Source: Harmothoe impar
Lineage: Eukaryota > Annelida > Polychaeta > Phyllodocida > Polynoidae
Reading direction: 5' to 3'
Assembly: GCA_947462335.1 (NCBI GenBank)
Contig: OX381718.1
Span: 39,586,976 to 39,650,975 of the forward strand
Length of the DNA stretch: 64,000 nt
Part shown: positions 1 to 11,659 of the stretch, piece by piece
How positions within the stretch are numbered: position 1 is the stretch's first letter
Layout: every line of letters begins with the position of its first letter
Translations under genes and position numbers: made by a program
Notes under the pieces: generated by a model
Seen by the model: the letters and a program-made list of their open reading frames with translations, nothing else
What the model was told of the DNA's origin: nothing
Databases searched by the model: none

Positions 1-435
1 TTATGTATTCAATAGTTGCAGTACGGAAAAATGAAGACAACACTATAGCAGATATGTAAAGGCAATCACTGACAAACAAAGAGTAATACAAAGTGTTTAA
101 CCCCTGGCTAAACACAATGAAGACATTTTTCCTAAAGCAGAATGGCAGCCTGCTCCTAGGCTATCCAACTGGTAGGATAGACGCTGGCCGAGGCTGTAGA
201 CCACAGGCACCAGTTATGACAAGTCACCTTTCCTCATATCATTGAATATGTATATATGCATTCGAGCACATAATCATATCATAATTTAGATAAATCATTT
301 TATTTTATGTATTCAATAGTTGCAGTACGGAAAAATGAAGACAACACCATAGCAGATATGTAAAGGCTATCACTGACAAACAAAGAGTAATACAAAGTGT
401 TTAACCCCTGGCTAAACACAATGAAGACATTTTTC
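1..435 (+). repeat. Direct repeat with 304-bp period (two copies, first cut by the window edge)
   Basis: Positions 1-131 and 305-435 are nearly identical (both begin TTATGTATTCAATAGTTGCA and end in AATGAAGACATTTTTC); I noted only two substitutions. The 173 bp between them is not repeated a third time in the window. It could be the right edge of a longer tandem array or satellite lying to the left. Confidence 0.9.
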
Positions 436-2299
436 TAGAGATTATATTTATCTTATCACCTTTGCCATCGGACATATACTGCAGTCATGTGAGGCTCAGG
501 GGAGAAAAGAAATTGTGAAAGAAAGTACATCATGCCTAGATAAGTATGGGAAAATTCCGAAAGGAAAGTTTATTCCTTGATTTAATTTTAGATACTGTGA
601 TATGTACATGGTATGTACACAACAGAAACATGAGACTCAATGTAAGCCTATACATACGGTGCGTACCCCCCAGGTCACGACGCAGACTCTGCTGTAGTAT
701 ATGGTACATCGGCCACAATTACAGCCGTATAGATTGGTTATTTTCTAACAATTAGGGGGGGGGCAGACAGTGTTTAGTGAATTTTTGTGGGAGGGAGGTG
801 GATTTGGTCCTATTGAAGGGGGGAGGGCTGCAAAAGGTGGATGGGGGGGGGGGGATATGTTCACCTCTTTTGAGCAACAAAACACAGGGGTGGGGGGAGG
901 TTCCTATCCATATCCCATGTCAATTTTAGGAAATGGCCAGGTCGCTATATTGATTTTTAAGAATGGCCCATGTCAATATCTGATTTTTCCTCCTGTCCCA
1001 TGTCACTATAATACCCCAAAATGGTCCATGTCGCCTATGTCGAATTTAGGGGTCTAGGACTAGTGCCATACGAGTGGGAGGGATTTGCTGCAGCGCCCTT
1101 CCCCGTTGTTTAGGAATGACCACTCCCTAATGTTGGTGTCATGTAGGGGTCATGTTGGGGGTCAAAAGTCAGTTAAGTGTATAAGCACCTGAATGACCCG
1201 TCAAGCATGACGGCATAACGTCATAAAACGTGACGTGAACTCTGACTGGACCATGCAGGTGCGTGGAGGCTGCATCCAGCAATTAAAGAAATAGCGTCAA
1301 TTTGAGCTAATAGTTAAAACCCCAAATACAAAGTAAACATTGTTTGTATCTAAGATATAGTATCATCTTTTTTCGTGTCGCCCTGAATGAGTAGTTTATT
1401 TTGATTGGAAATTCTAATTTAAAGTTGCTTTTCACTTACAAGTTATAATGTGGGAATCAATAATTTTCACATTTGTCCAGACTTTTTGTGCATTAAAGGC
1501 CTGCCCTAACCGTAAGCTACTCCTGGGGCAAGTCCACCCCATATACATTTTGGGATACCCTAGACATGGCTATCTGAAGATCACAGTGGCGACCAAGCCC
1601 TCAATTTGGTAGACACTGTCACCCAGATTCGCTCAAGCTGTATGTAGATCTACATTTACATACTAACCAGACAATGGTAAAACCCGTGTTTGACCCATGG
1701 ACATTGTCAAAACCAGCATTACAACATCAAAAAGGGTCATACATGTGTTCTTATAGGCCATCCATGAATCATACGTGCACAAACGAACAAAAAAAACCTC
1801 TACATCGTGTACAAATTCATTACAGTTTTAATACACTGTAGGTATACGATGGATTTCTCAAAACTAAAGTCACGCACACACAAATGTAAACACCCACACG
1901 TTAAATGTGTAAAGAACAGAGGTCTCCTTAATTGGAAAATGACACTTAGTTAAACTGATTGTCTTTTTCGTGAACTGTTTATAGCGGTGAATGATCAAGT
2001 CTATGATAGTAAATCTATTTTAGTTTGAAAGTAGTATCCAAAATGATGGCACTCTTCTCGGTTCCAGAATCCCTCGATCCTAGGCCTCCTCAATCCCCTT
2101 TCTTCACGTGGGGTCTTTACATCGGAGGAACAGCGTATGACTGCACCCTGAGTAGTTAATAGCATTAAAAGAGGTTCCTATATTGGTTATAGTGTTGGAA
2201 TTATCACCCACATATATACCAGAAGAACCCCCAGCCCACACTTATGTATAAGCAACAAGATGAGAAACTCGCCGTTGCTGCAATCCAACTGCTGAATGA
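436..2299. other. Non-coding stretch with G-tracts and a degenerate short repeat
   Basis: No credible gene. It holds G-runs near 755-760 and 845-854, a degenerate repeat of CCATGTC-containing units at about 905-1045, and CRE-like motifs (AACGTCAT, TGACGTGA) around 1217-1238. The remainder looks unconstrained. Confidence 0.6.
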
Positions 2300-2517
2300 T
2301 TAACCCGTTAACGGCCGCATACTGCCTTATTCTGATACGCCCTCAATCGTCACGATGTACTCCTGGTGAGCCTACTGGCCAGGGCTGCATTAAAACATCA
2401 TGCCAACGGGGTTAACACACTCCGGAAAGTGCTGTATGGGGCATCAATGGGGAGCTGGTGAGTTATTCGCCAGGGCTTCATGCATAACGACAAAGGGCAT
2501 TGTGCAATAAAGCTTTG
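2300..2517 (-). mobile_element. Double-hairpin TTAA MITE, copy 1 (A/A, diverged)
   Basis: Left end TTAACCCGTTAACGGCCGCAT, CCAGGGCTGCAT hairpin remnants, a reversed spacer (TTAACACACTCC) and an eroded right end (AATAAAGC). Strand is assigned from spacer polarity: + reads GGGAGTGTATCAA. Confidence 0.75.
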
Positions 2518-3182
2518 AACACCTGAGCATAAGTATGGACATAGGGATGCAGGGGTCTATAGGCATAGGTATGGGGCGAAACGTAGTTTAACTAAGAGGG
2601 AAATTCAGACCATTATGTAACAGCGAATATGGTACATTTTGTATATGCATGTGTCATTTATAAATGAGAGGAAACCGGGAGAGGGAGAATACATTGCTAC
2701 TTATCTTTTGCCTTCCATGAATGAAGTAATAACAAATGAGGAATTTTCTTATAATACGCATTACCCCTTTAGGAGGGCGCACTCCTGATTAAATAAAAGT
2801 TATATAAATATCATTCGGATTTCATCATGAAGAGGAACCTCTCAGTGGTATATAAACGTCTCAGTCCTTATCCTGGAGCCTTTCCAGACAGACCCACATA
2901 AGTTTCCAGCCAAGATACACATTGATCAAATTCCAATATGAGTAACCACAAAAACAACAATAGTATTTGGCGCCGGACCTTAAACTCCTGCTTAAGCCAT
3001 ATAAAGCTCTATTATTAGCCTTAATTAGAGTTGTGACTATAACAGTATAAGCCGCACCTCACGAGTCTGTGTACACTTCTATCGGGTCTGATTCATGTGG
3101 CGGTCTGTTTAACCATCTATATATAAGTTGTCGGTCACGACCTCACCCAGCGGTTATACTACTAAGTTTACATATATACCGT

Positions 3183-3401
3183 TTAACCCTTTAAGGGCCG
3201 CATAATGCTTTAAAACGTTATGCCCTTTATCACCATTATGTTGATATGCAGTCTTGGTTATGCATGTACCATGGCGACTCTACCGAAGTGTACCAATGCT
3301 TGAATGTAGTCGTGGTTAGTTACTCGCCATGGCTGCATCCATGCGTCATGACAGTAAAGGGCATAATGTATTAAAGCACTATGCGGCCATTAAAGTGTTA
3401 A
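3183..3401. mobile_element. Double-hairpin TTAA MITE, copy 2 (A/A)
   Basis: Both terminal repeats are present (TTAACCCTTTAAGGGCCGCA at left, GCACTATGCGGCCATTAAAG at right). The right hairpin is visible around TTACTCGCCATGGCTGCATC; the left hairpin and spacer are degraded. Confidence 0.88.
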
Positions 3402-3700
3402 AGCAGGGTATGGCTAGATACCATACCACTAATCCGGGTGCCTGGCCACTTAATGTGCATAAACATAGCTGGCTCAAGTCGTGACAATGCTTGTAAGAAT
3501 ATGAAGTTATCCCGAGATGAGTTTTAAGTTTTAACTTTAAGTTTTATAATGCTAATTTGGCATGACACCATTACATGTGCAACGTCTTTCGAATACAAAG
3601 TCATATTAGCGTCGTAGATGGAACGCTTTAAAAATTGTATGGGTGCGGTGGTGGGTTCCCTGCAAACAAAATCTAAAGCGGAACTCGTGCTATTCTTGTG

Positions 3701-4186
3701 TCAAAACCCAAGAATTTTAGAACGTTTTTGGAGCTTTTTTTGAATGTTTTTGGAACTTTCTTGTGTTATGTTGTGTGTCATTTCTTCTAGTAAAACTCGT
3801 GAAATAAGGTCTTCATTCAACTTGTGGAATTTCTGGTTATATGCACGCGTAAATCTCGAGAAGTACACATCACCATTGAACACATCACCAGAAACGTTCA
3901 CTATTCTTGAGAATCTCCCATGTCTCTCTTGTGCATACAGCTTGTGCGTTTCCAGGGAAATACGAACGTTTCTAACTTGTGTCATTTTTGAGTTCTGTTT
4001 GGAGGGTTTAGAGGGATGCAACGCTAACGGACATATGCCCCTTCTTATATGACCCTCCTGAGACGGGAGTGGGGCATTTTGCATATGTGAAATGGGCACA
4101 AAAGTGCACTGGCCAAGAAAATCACGCTCAAAGAATAAACTTTCTCTAAACTCTTCAAAGTGACGGTCATAAAATAGACGAGTCAA
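3701..4186 (-). other. 161-codon open reading frame, unrecognised; possible mobile-element remnant
   Basis: After HHIP-like exon 1 this is the longest open frame in the window. The predicted product is basic and polar, with no signal peptide, membrane segment or motif I recognise. Its start lies inside the left arm of the inverted repeat 4157-4358, so it may be a decayed element-encoded frame or chance. A 309-nt frame overlaps it on the + strand, which argues against strong coding bias. No function proposed. Confidence 0.2.
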
Positions 4187-4358
4187 AAACTCGTCTAAGT
4201 GACAATTAAGGAGGCGGATCTTCTAGCTGGAGATAGAAGACCCACTTGGCATGTACCAGCCCAAAACCCAACATTTGCCAGCTTCAGATTCGATTTGTGG
4301 GATGGTAACCTGACAGTTTAGACAACTCGTTTATTTTATGATTGTCACTTTGACAAGT
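4157..4358. repeat. Inverted repeat with about 30-bp arms
   Basis: CAAAGTGACGGTCATAAAAT (about 4157) is mirrored by the reverse complement CAAAGTGACAATCATAAAAT near 4336-4355. A small perfect GACGAGT/ACTCGTC hairpin sits at about 4178-4197. Probably a small terminal-inverted-repeat element; no target duplication identified. Confidence 0.65.
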
Positions 4359-4827
4359 CTGGAGACAAATTTACTTTTTCAGTGCAGAACCGTCCTGGAA
4401 GCCATTTTGAGTTCATCTGTCCCTTCTCTATTTTCTACTGCATTGCTTTTTTTATTGGCTTTTTGAATACTGTTCGTTTGTTTTACAAGATCTTGGTCAC
4501 TATTTTCGGGGGGGGGACGGAAAGAGAGATAATTTTATATTCAGTACATACATACTTTTGAGTACATGTATAGTGTGTTATCATGGTAGCCCACCCCTGT
4601 CGTCAAGAAATGAATCCTTTGATTGTGTGAGTGTGTGCGTATACAAGTATAACTAGCTATTTGGTTGAATGACAACCCCAAACTTTCCTTTTGATAGGTG
4701 GCCTGGAACAGTTGGAGTAGATAGTTCTAATGAACAAGAGCTGACCAAATAATTACCTCAAACTTGACCTAATTAGCAGTGACTTAGCACACTTGCAGAA
4801 AGCATAGTCCCCAGCCAGGGTAGTGTT

Positions 4828-5036
4828 TTAACCCTTTAAGGACAGCATATCACTAAAAGGTGATTTTGTCGTCATGATGCACCAATGCAGTCGCATCAAG
4901 TTACTCAGCCTAGTAGGCTCGGCATGATGCTTTGACGAATGCAGCACTGCTGAGTTCCTCGGCAGGGCTGCATTCATGCATCATGACGACCAAGGGCCTG
5001 ATGCATTAAGGCATTATTCCGTCCAGAAAGGATTAA
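4828..5036. mobile_element. Double-hairpin TTAA MITE, copy 3 (B ends)
   Basis: Left end of B type (CCCTTTAAGGACAGCATATC, then CTAAAAGGTGA). The left hairpin has lost its right arm and the spacer is missing; the right hairpin is A type. The right end GGCATTATTCCGTCC is shared with the short copy at 38741. Confidence 0.85.
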
Positions 5037-5185
5037 TTTACTGTTTGCCACACTTTGTCTTCTGTCACGGTTCACTGATCACAGCACACAAATACAGGAT
5101 CAACTAGGGACCTGACATACAAATAAACACACCTGTTACATTGAAACCCACCTGATGGTAAGCCAATATATAAACATCGTTCTCA

Positions 5186-5388
5186 GCCATTTTACGGCCG
5201 CATGGTGCTTTCATGTGCTATGCCCATCGCCGTTATGCTGCATCAATGCAGCGTATCAATGAACCCTGTTGGTTCGGCATGATGCTTGAATGCAGCACTG
5301 TCGAGTTACTCACCAGGGATGTAGTCATGTATCATGATAACCAAAGAGCATAATGCATCAAAACGCCGTGCGGCCCTTAAAGGGCTAA
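5186..5388 (+). mobile_element. Double-hairpin TTAA MITE, copy 4 (A/A)
   Basis: Left end degraded (TTTTACGGCCGCATGGTGCT), right end clear (GCGGCCCTTAAAGGGCTAA). The left hairpin is reduced and runs straight into spacer GTATCAATGAACCC; the right hairpin is largely intact. Confidence 0.85.
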
Positions 5389-5534
5389 GACTAGCTAGGC
5401 TATACTATAGGTGTCTAAAAAGCCACATCTAGACAACACAAAAATAACACTGATGTCTCAAAATGCTTTGGACCTCAGCCATTTCTAGACAGTATTAAAA
5501 TTGCTATGCTGTGTATCACAAGATCAGGCCAATG

Positions 5535-5799
5535 TCTTTGACTGGTTGCCATCTTAGACGGGGTGCCAGCCTTGACTGGGTGCCATCTTTGACCAGCTTG
5601 ATAAAAAATGGTTTATTTAGGGCATATAACGCTATAAATGGGCTGAAAATGTTAATGGATGTTATAGCACTTTAAATTAGTGAATAGTAGCCCATTTGTA
5701 TCTGCTTCTCCCCCAAATAAACCATTTTCTACCAAGCCGGTGAAAGATGGCACCCAGTCAAAGATGACACCCAGTCAAAGATGGCACCCAGTCAAAGAT
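5535..5799. repeat. Hairpin element with tandem repeats at both ends
   Basis: Outer arms carry tandem 16-17-bp units (GACTGGGTGCCATCTTT on the left, AAAGATGGCACCCAGTC on the right: two to three units on each side). Inner arms continue as AAAATGGTTTATTT/AAATAAACCATTTT and ATGGGCT/AGCCCAT, so nearly the whole 265 bp folds on itself. Resembles a MITE with subterminal repeats. Confidence 0.85.
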
Positions 5800-8172
5800 T
5801 CCGTGAGACACAGCCACTATCAAATCTAAGGAATTTCGTGATTATTTTACGCTTGGCTGATGCATTATATTATTTCCATCACGTCCAAGATAAGAAGGTG
5901 AAGGTCATGTCCTTGTTGACCCAACCTAAACTGGGACCCATTGAAAATAATTGACTCTACAGGAGGAGACAAAGAATGCAAGAACTCACACACACCAATA
6001 TATATACAGAGAAAAAAGTGAGCGTCAGCTGGACTCTCCCCAGGGTCAGGCACTGCCTGACTCAGGTGAGATAGTCTGCTAAACTTTCACTTTAATCTGA
6101 GCTTCCTTTGATAGTCCCATAAGGTTACTCCCTTTTAAGAGTCAGCCTGATCCTTGAATGACAGTCAGGCAAGAAAAATTTTCATACCAGAGTCAGCCTG
6201 ACTTTCTTCCCACAGTCCGGCAATGTCTGACTTTGGGATGAGGGTCAGTTATCCTGAGCCTCCTTTGTTTGCTACCAGGTGGGGACACAATACAGTATTG
6301 AGTTTAATGATAGGATATATGACACCATTCTTGTGAATTTGGAAAATATACATTAAGATTCTAGGATCACCTCTGACATATGTTGGTACATGCATGTATC
6401 TCTATATTGTTACATACCTATATGACTGGTGGTCTGTGATAGTAGACCCTTGCCTGTTCAGGACAATACTATTATTTTGTATGGGATTCTTTTACAAGTG
6501 TTGGGGAGGCCATACTAGTCATACTGTACAGAAGAGAGCCCAGCTATGCCTGACTTTCATTGAGGCCAAAGTCCAGCATTGCTAGACTCACATCCATATG
6601 TGAGGCTGGACCCTCGATAGCCAGAGTCAATATGCCACTGCTAAATGATTTTAGGTAAAGGCAAGTTCAGATTATAAAGGTAATGCAATTATATGGGGCG
6701 ATCTGCCTGCGCGATCTGGTCTCGTATAGCTAACAAGAACGTACCCAGACTGCCCTTGGAATCTCTGATCCAGTGGTAAAACCTTACAAGTAAACACCAA
6801 TCAGAGGTCATACACCCTGCTACTATTGCTTTTAGACTGATACATTATTAAGTCATATGGAAAGCAAAGTAAAATTAGAATAAAAAGTGGCCACTGAAAT
6901 AAGTCTCAGTTGGGCATGGCGACGGATAAACTATTTCATTTGCTGTGTCTAGAAATATAAATACAAAAGGGTATATCCAACAACTAGTCAATGTTTTAAA
7001 GTTGAACCGCTTGTCGGACATCAGACGAAGTAAAATAAATTTAAATGCATCGATTGTGCTTCTGTATATTGCTTTTATTGTATCAACTTTAGTCCCTTTG
7101 ATAACAAAAAAGGTATGATTTCTGAGTTATCTTTTTGTTTGTTTTTTATGTTTATTATTTTGCTCCCCTGTTGATAAGTTTTGGATATTGATCCCGACAT
7201 GGGTTTTATCGATTGGCGGGGAATTTGGCCACGGCGTCTCCATGACAATGGGGGAAGCACAACAAAACAGCCGCCCTACATCCTACTGAGGCCGGGGGAG
7301 CAGGGGTGTTTCATTTAACATAGGCTGCTATTTCGCTGGGGGGGGGGGGGGGTCGGATTCCTGTTACTAGTGTAGTTGTTATTTTATATATGTATACGTG
7401 TTAGAATTACTCTTGGCCAATTACTTCTGGTTTAAGGGTACTAACGCGAGTAAACATTAGTTATAGTCATTAGGAAATATAAAAATGTTTTCATCATTGC
7501 GCACATCAGAACTTCTTAATACATTATTTGCTTTTTTGAATATGAAAGACATTATAGGTAGAAACAAGTTTTGGTATGTCTGATATCAAATTAAACCTAG
7601 CAGTGCCAGTAATACAGTGAGCTATACAGTTCTCACAACTTCTGCAAGTCACTAAACTCTGAACTAAAATATGAAATTAGTTCGAAGGGTGGAGAGCCTA
7701 TCATGTTGCGCCCCACCGTATGATGAGATAACAAAAAAAGGATCTGGTCATAGATATTGATAGGCTCATGATAGAAATCATGGCTTGCTAGAATTACAAC
7801 AGTAACCTAACATGAAACACATCTTTCAGGCCTATCCCCTCCCCTAACCCCCCGCCCCCCCCCTCCCCTTCCAGTGGAGATATGGCGAGTGCTAGCGGGT
7901 ATAGAGGTGTGGATGGGTGGGAGGGGGGGGGGGGTAAAGAGATCTAGCTAGCAGTGCAGTACTCGATACTAGTGACTGTGAGATATCGACCTCTATTCTC
8001 TGTGAAGCGTACTGATTTTCATTAATGTTGTGGTGTAGTTGTATTGATTTGTTATTAATGTGTTGGTGTAAAGCTATTGACTGGTACCGAGTTGACACCT
8101 GACAATAATTCAAAAATGCCCCGCGGTGTTTTATCTAATCTAATTTGTGTCTTATCATAATACCTTGGTACA
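5800..8172. other. Non-coding stretch
   Basis: No credible gene. A cluster of short inverted GTCAGGC/GCCTGAC and AGTCAGCCTGA words lies at about 6040-6260 and again near 6540. G-runs occur at 7338-7352 and about 7921-7934. Confidence 0.55.
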
Positions 8173-8361
8173 TTAACCCTTTAAGGGCCGCATGTTGTTT
8201 GAAATAATTAACATGTGTCGTGCCTAGCTTAGGAGGTTGATACACTCCCGATGGGTTTGCATGATGCAATAATGCACCCCTGGTGAGTAGCTTCACTAGG
8301 GCTGCATTCAAGCATTATGTGTATAGAGGATTAAAGCACTATGTGGCCCTTAAAGGGTTAA
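8173..8361 (-). mobile_element. Double-hairpin TTAA MITE, copy 5 (left hairpin deleted)
   Basis: Both ends are clear and start/finish with TTAA (TTAACCCTTTAAGGGCCGCA; CCCTTAAAGGGTTAA). The left hairpin is gone, leaving the reversed spacer TTGATACACTCCCGATGGGT and the right hairpin. Confidence 0.9.
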
Positions 8362-8477
8362 CCCTAGTAGAGGAGGTCTACTCATGCCATTTGTCATGCA
8401 ATTCTTTCTCTTTTTTCATCGGTAAAAATCACCGGGATCGGACGTGGTCAGGGTCCTCATGAGATGCCATGCAATCT

Positions 8478-8495
8478 GGGGGGGGGGGGGGGGGG
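8478..8495 (+). repeat. G(18) homopolymer
   Basis: Uninterrupted run of 18 G; one of many G/C runs of 12-20 in this window. Prone to length error in sequencing and able to form G-quadruplex. Confidence 0.95.
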
Positions 8496-9354
8496 TAGGT
8501 AGTTTTATGTTAGTCAATATGTTACAATGGTTCCCAAACGTAGAGACAGTACATTGCATTAATAAAGGAATTCGGCGTGGCAATAACATCATACATATTC
8601 AATCAAATAAAATCCTCTTCAAAACCTCATTAGCTACATTAAAGATTCAGACACTTCGGTAATACACAATTAGTCACTAAAACGCTTTTAATTGGATCCA
8701 TTTTTGAAAGTGGCCTAATTATTAATTCAAATCTGGGGTATTGGGGAACCCACCATATGGTCTGGAATCGGCTCCTCACATGTAGACATCAAGGTCAAAC
8801 ATGCATTATTGGTCTGTTGAAAGAGTATATATGTTTACAAGCCATGTATTAAGAATTAAGTGAAGAGTACCCAGGTAAGACTTGCAGTTTCACAAAATAA
8901 TATCAGAGACATTCCCAAGAGAGACAAACCTAGTATACATTGCAGATATGAAACAATGTCACCATGATGAGGTGTCAGGTGTGTTTTTTTCTGAATCTAC
9001 TATATATCATATAACATATATCAATAACTATGTTTACTGAATATATATTTATAAATAAGGAATCAGAGCCGCATGCAATCATAGTGATAGACATGAGGAA
9101 AATGTCCCTCACCTATATTACAGGACATAAAAGATGTTACTCAAACAAGAGATACACACATGTCTGTTTTTTACTTCCTTGGGCCAATATGAATTCTATA
9201 GCTGAGGATCTGACCGCTGATACTAATGGAGGGACTATAATCTAGGTCAATCAGTAATTACCCATGTTCCCCGTAGACCAGTAAATGATGAGTCAGCACC
9301 CAATCTACCAAGAATCATTAATCATTTATTACTCTAATTACCTGTAATAAATCA

Positions 9355-9630
9355 TTAACCCTTTAAAGGCCACACAGTGCTTTAATGTGTTATGCCCTTT
9401 ATCATCAGGATGCATGTTTGTAGCCCTGGCGAGTAACTCGTCAGCACTACATTAAAGCTACATTCAAGCATCATGCAGATACACTCCTGTCCAAAGTATC
9501 GGTATCGGTATGATGCACAAATGCAGCGCTGGCGAGCAGACTCACCAGGACTGCATTCATGCATCATGACGCCAAAAGGTATATGGCACATACATAGCAC
9601 ATTAAAGCACTATGCGGTCTTTAAATGGAT
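9355..9630 (-). mobile_element. Double-hairpin TTAA MITE, copy 6 (A/A, enlarged)
   Basis: Both ends present; the left hairpin loop is enlarged by about 20 bp (ACTACATTAAAGCTACATTC) and a short GTATCG repeat follows the spacer (GATACACTCC). Confidence 0.9.
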
Positions 9631-11080
9631 TCCTGGCGCTCTACACCGGCATACATGGGCGATCAGCTGGGTTCTGCTTGATTAGCGTCACACTCATGTA
9701 TGGGGTATTTATCATGCGTACTTACCATGTGTGTCTCTGTGTTTTATTGTAGTTTATCCTAGTTATTCTAGGTCCTATATACATTGTACTTATCAGCATG
9801 TTGAGTATATGTTAATAAAAAAAATATATATGGCGTGTTAGGCACATCGAAGGGATGAGTCCAATCTCAATCTGTGAAAAGATCATGTCAATATAATTAT
9901 CCACGACAGGTCCATTGGAAGGGTCAAAAATCATATTATTATCATCATAATTATCAAATATAAACCAGGGGTAAACTGTGAAACATTATTTGGATTGATG
10001 AAAAATAGTCTCTGGCATTCATCTGTATTAATTTTACTAACAGAAATGTAGTAGAATACAGGTGGTCAGCTTTTATAGCAACTGTATCTGCAAGGCTCCA
10101 ATATTGATTCATAAAATATAAAAGTGTAGTTATAGTGCCCACACAGGTGTCGCTACAATAAAAGGCCCATTGTAAGACTACAACTGCACATAACACATTG
10201 TTACAAAAACATGAACACAAGATACATTTATGTTTTTAATTAATTCCAGAAGCAAGATGTGTTTCAGGGTATCCGCCCTCATAACTAGCAAAGCTGGGCT
10301 GGCTCTATAATGCGTTAATCTTTACTTGTTAAGGGTGTGGGCTCATATGCTTGTACTAAATTTGGAGTATAACAGTTGATGAAATGGCTGGTGGAATTGG
10401 CAATCAGTACATTGCTCTAGGAGCTTATGTTTTCTGGGTAAAAGCAAAAGATACAAGCAATGTAACATGAAGCAAACATTTGTTTTTGTGTGCATAATTT
10501 TAAAAGTAAGAAAAAAAATACGTAGGAAAGGCATCCATGGTTCAATAGAGCTGTGGCTGTTTTTGATTTGAGTCATCAATATGACTAATTGTTAATTGAT
10601 CAGGCTTGTAACATTCTATTCAATCATGACGGTTAGATTTACCAGCAGAAGTGTTATTATTCACATTGTAATCAATAATTGAAGCTTGTCATGAATGATC
10701 TGACACTAGTTGGAATGGTTGGTTGGTTGGACATTAGTGAATTATTACCACATTACAGGCGCCTCTCTGGTAATTCAATGCAATACCCCCTACCAGGATT
10801 ACGGAAAAAGTAATTTCTGAGATATGTTCTCAAATCTGTTGATATAGTATGTAGGGTATGTCAAGTTAAGATAGCATATATCATCAGTTGGATTTTATAA
10901 GTTTTAATCGTGATGAAAATGGAATTAGTTCAGTTTAGACCAATATATTAGCAAGTGTGTCCTTCAGGCAAAAGCATGATGGTTCAACCTGTTCTGGCGG
11001 TGGAGTCCATGTTGAATATGAAGTCCAGGTGCATTGACTCTGATCCTTCAACTAGCACTGCCTGTATACCCCTCTTCAGA
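9631..11080. other. Non-coding stretch
   Basis: AT-rich, no coding exon or element recognised; a GGTTGGTTGG run sits near 10719. Confidence 0.5.
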
Positions 11081-11239
11081 GGTCTACTCATTAGGTCTGC
11101 ATTAATTTATCATGACGACTTTAAAGAGTGAAACAACCCAGTAGGGTCAGCATTGTGCTTGAATGCAGCACTGGTGATTCATGCATCATGACAACAAGGG
11201 TTGCTGTATGTCTAAGAAAATGATGTAGCCCTTAAGGGC
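11081..11239 (+). mobile_element. Double-hairpin TTAA MITE, copy 7 (left-truncated)
   Basis: Starts inside the right arm of the left hairpin; spacer GAGTGAAACAACCCAGTAGG, right hairpin and a worn right end (GTAGCCCTTAAGGGCT) remain. Confidence 0.75.
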
Positions 11240-11352
11240 TGGACACTTTACTTCCAAATAAAAACTGAGGTTGGTGTCTTTAAGGATACCTCAGAAATGG
11301 TCCCCTCTGTGATCAGTCACCATGACAACCTGATACCGCAACAACCAACCAT

Positions 11353-11498
11353 GACGACGCCATGTTTGTGACGCCATCAACCTCTCTCAGACCGGAAGTC
11401 AGTAAGACCGGAAGTGGATGCCCTCAGTCACCGGAAGTGTCCCTCTGTGTCTGTGCGTCCCTGTTTGCTGAGGCAATCTTTTTTGCCTTATTTCCGGT
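11353..11498. promoter_or_regulatory. Cluster of four ETS-type motifs; candidate promoter or enhancer
   Basis: Perfect ACCGGAAGT occurs at 11391-11399, 11407-11415 and 11430-11438, and ATTTCCGGT (reverse ETS) at 11490-11498. GACGCCATGTTTG and TGACGCCATC just upstream resemble YY1/ATF sites. Such clustering is typical of TATA-less housekeeping promoters in animals. The open frame that begins at 11362 is unrecognised. Another ACCGGAAGT lies at 12384-12392. Confidence 0.5.
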
Positions 11499-11659
11499 AC
11501 CATTGAATCATTGTCAAAAGAAAGGTCGAGGAAAGAAGGTCTTTTTATTTTTCACATTTCTCAGGAACACCTTGGTTGACAATAACATTATACTAGAAGT
11601 TGAGAAACGGGATGAACGAATAAAGAAAAGAAGTGAAAATGTTCAAACGTTTACTTGAC

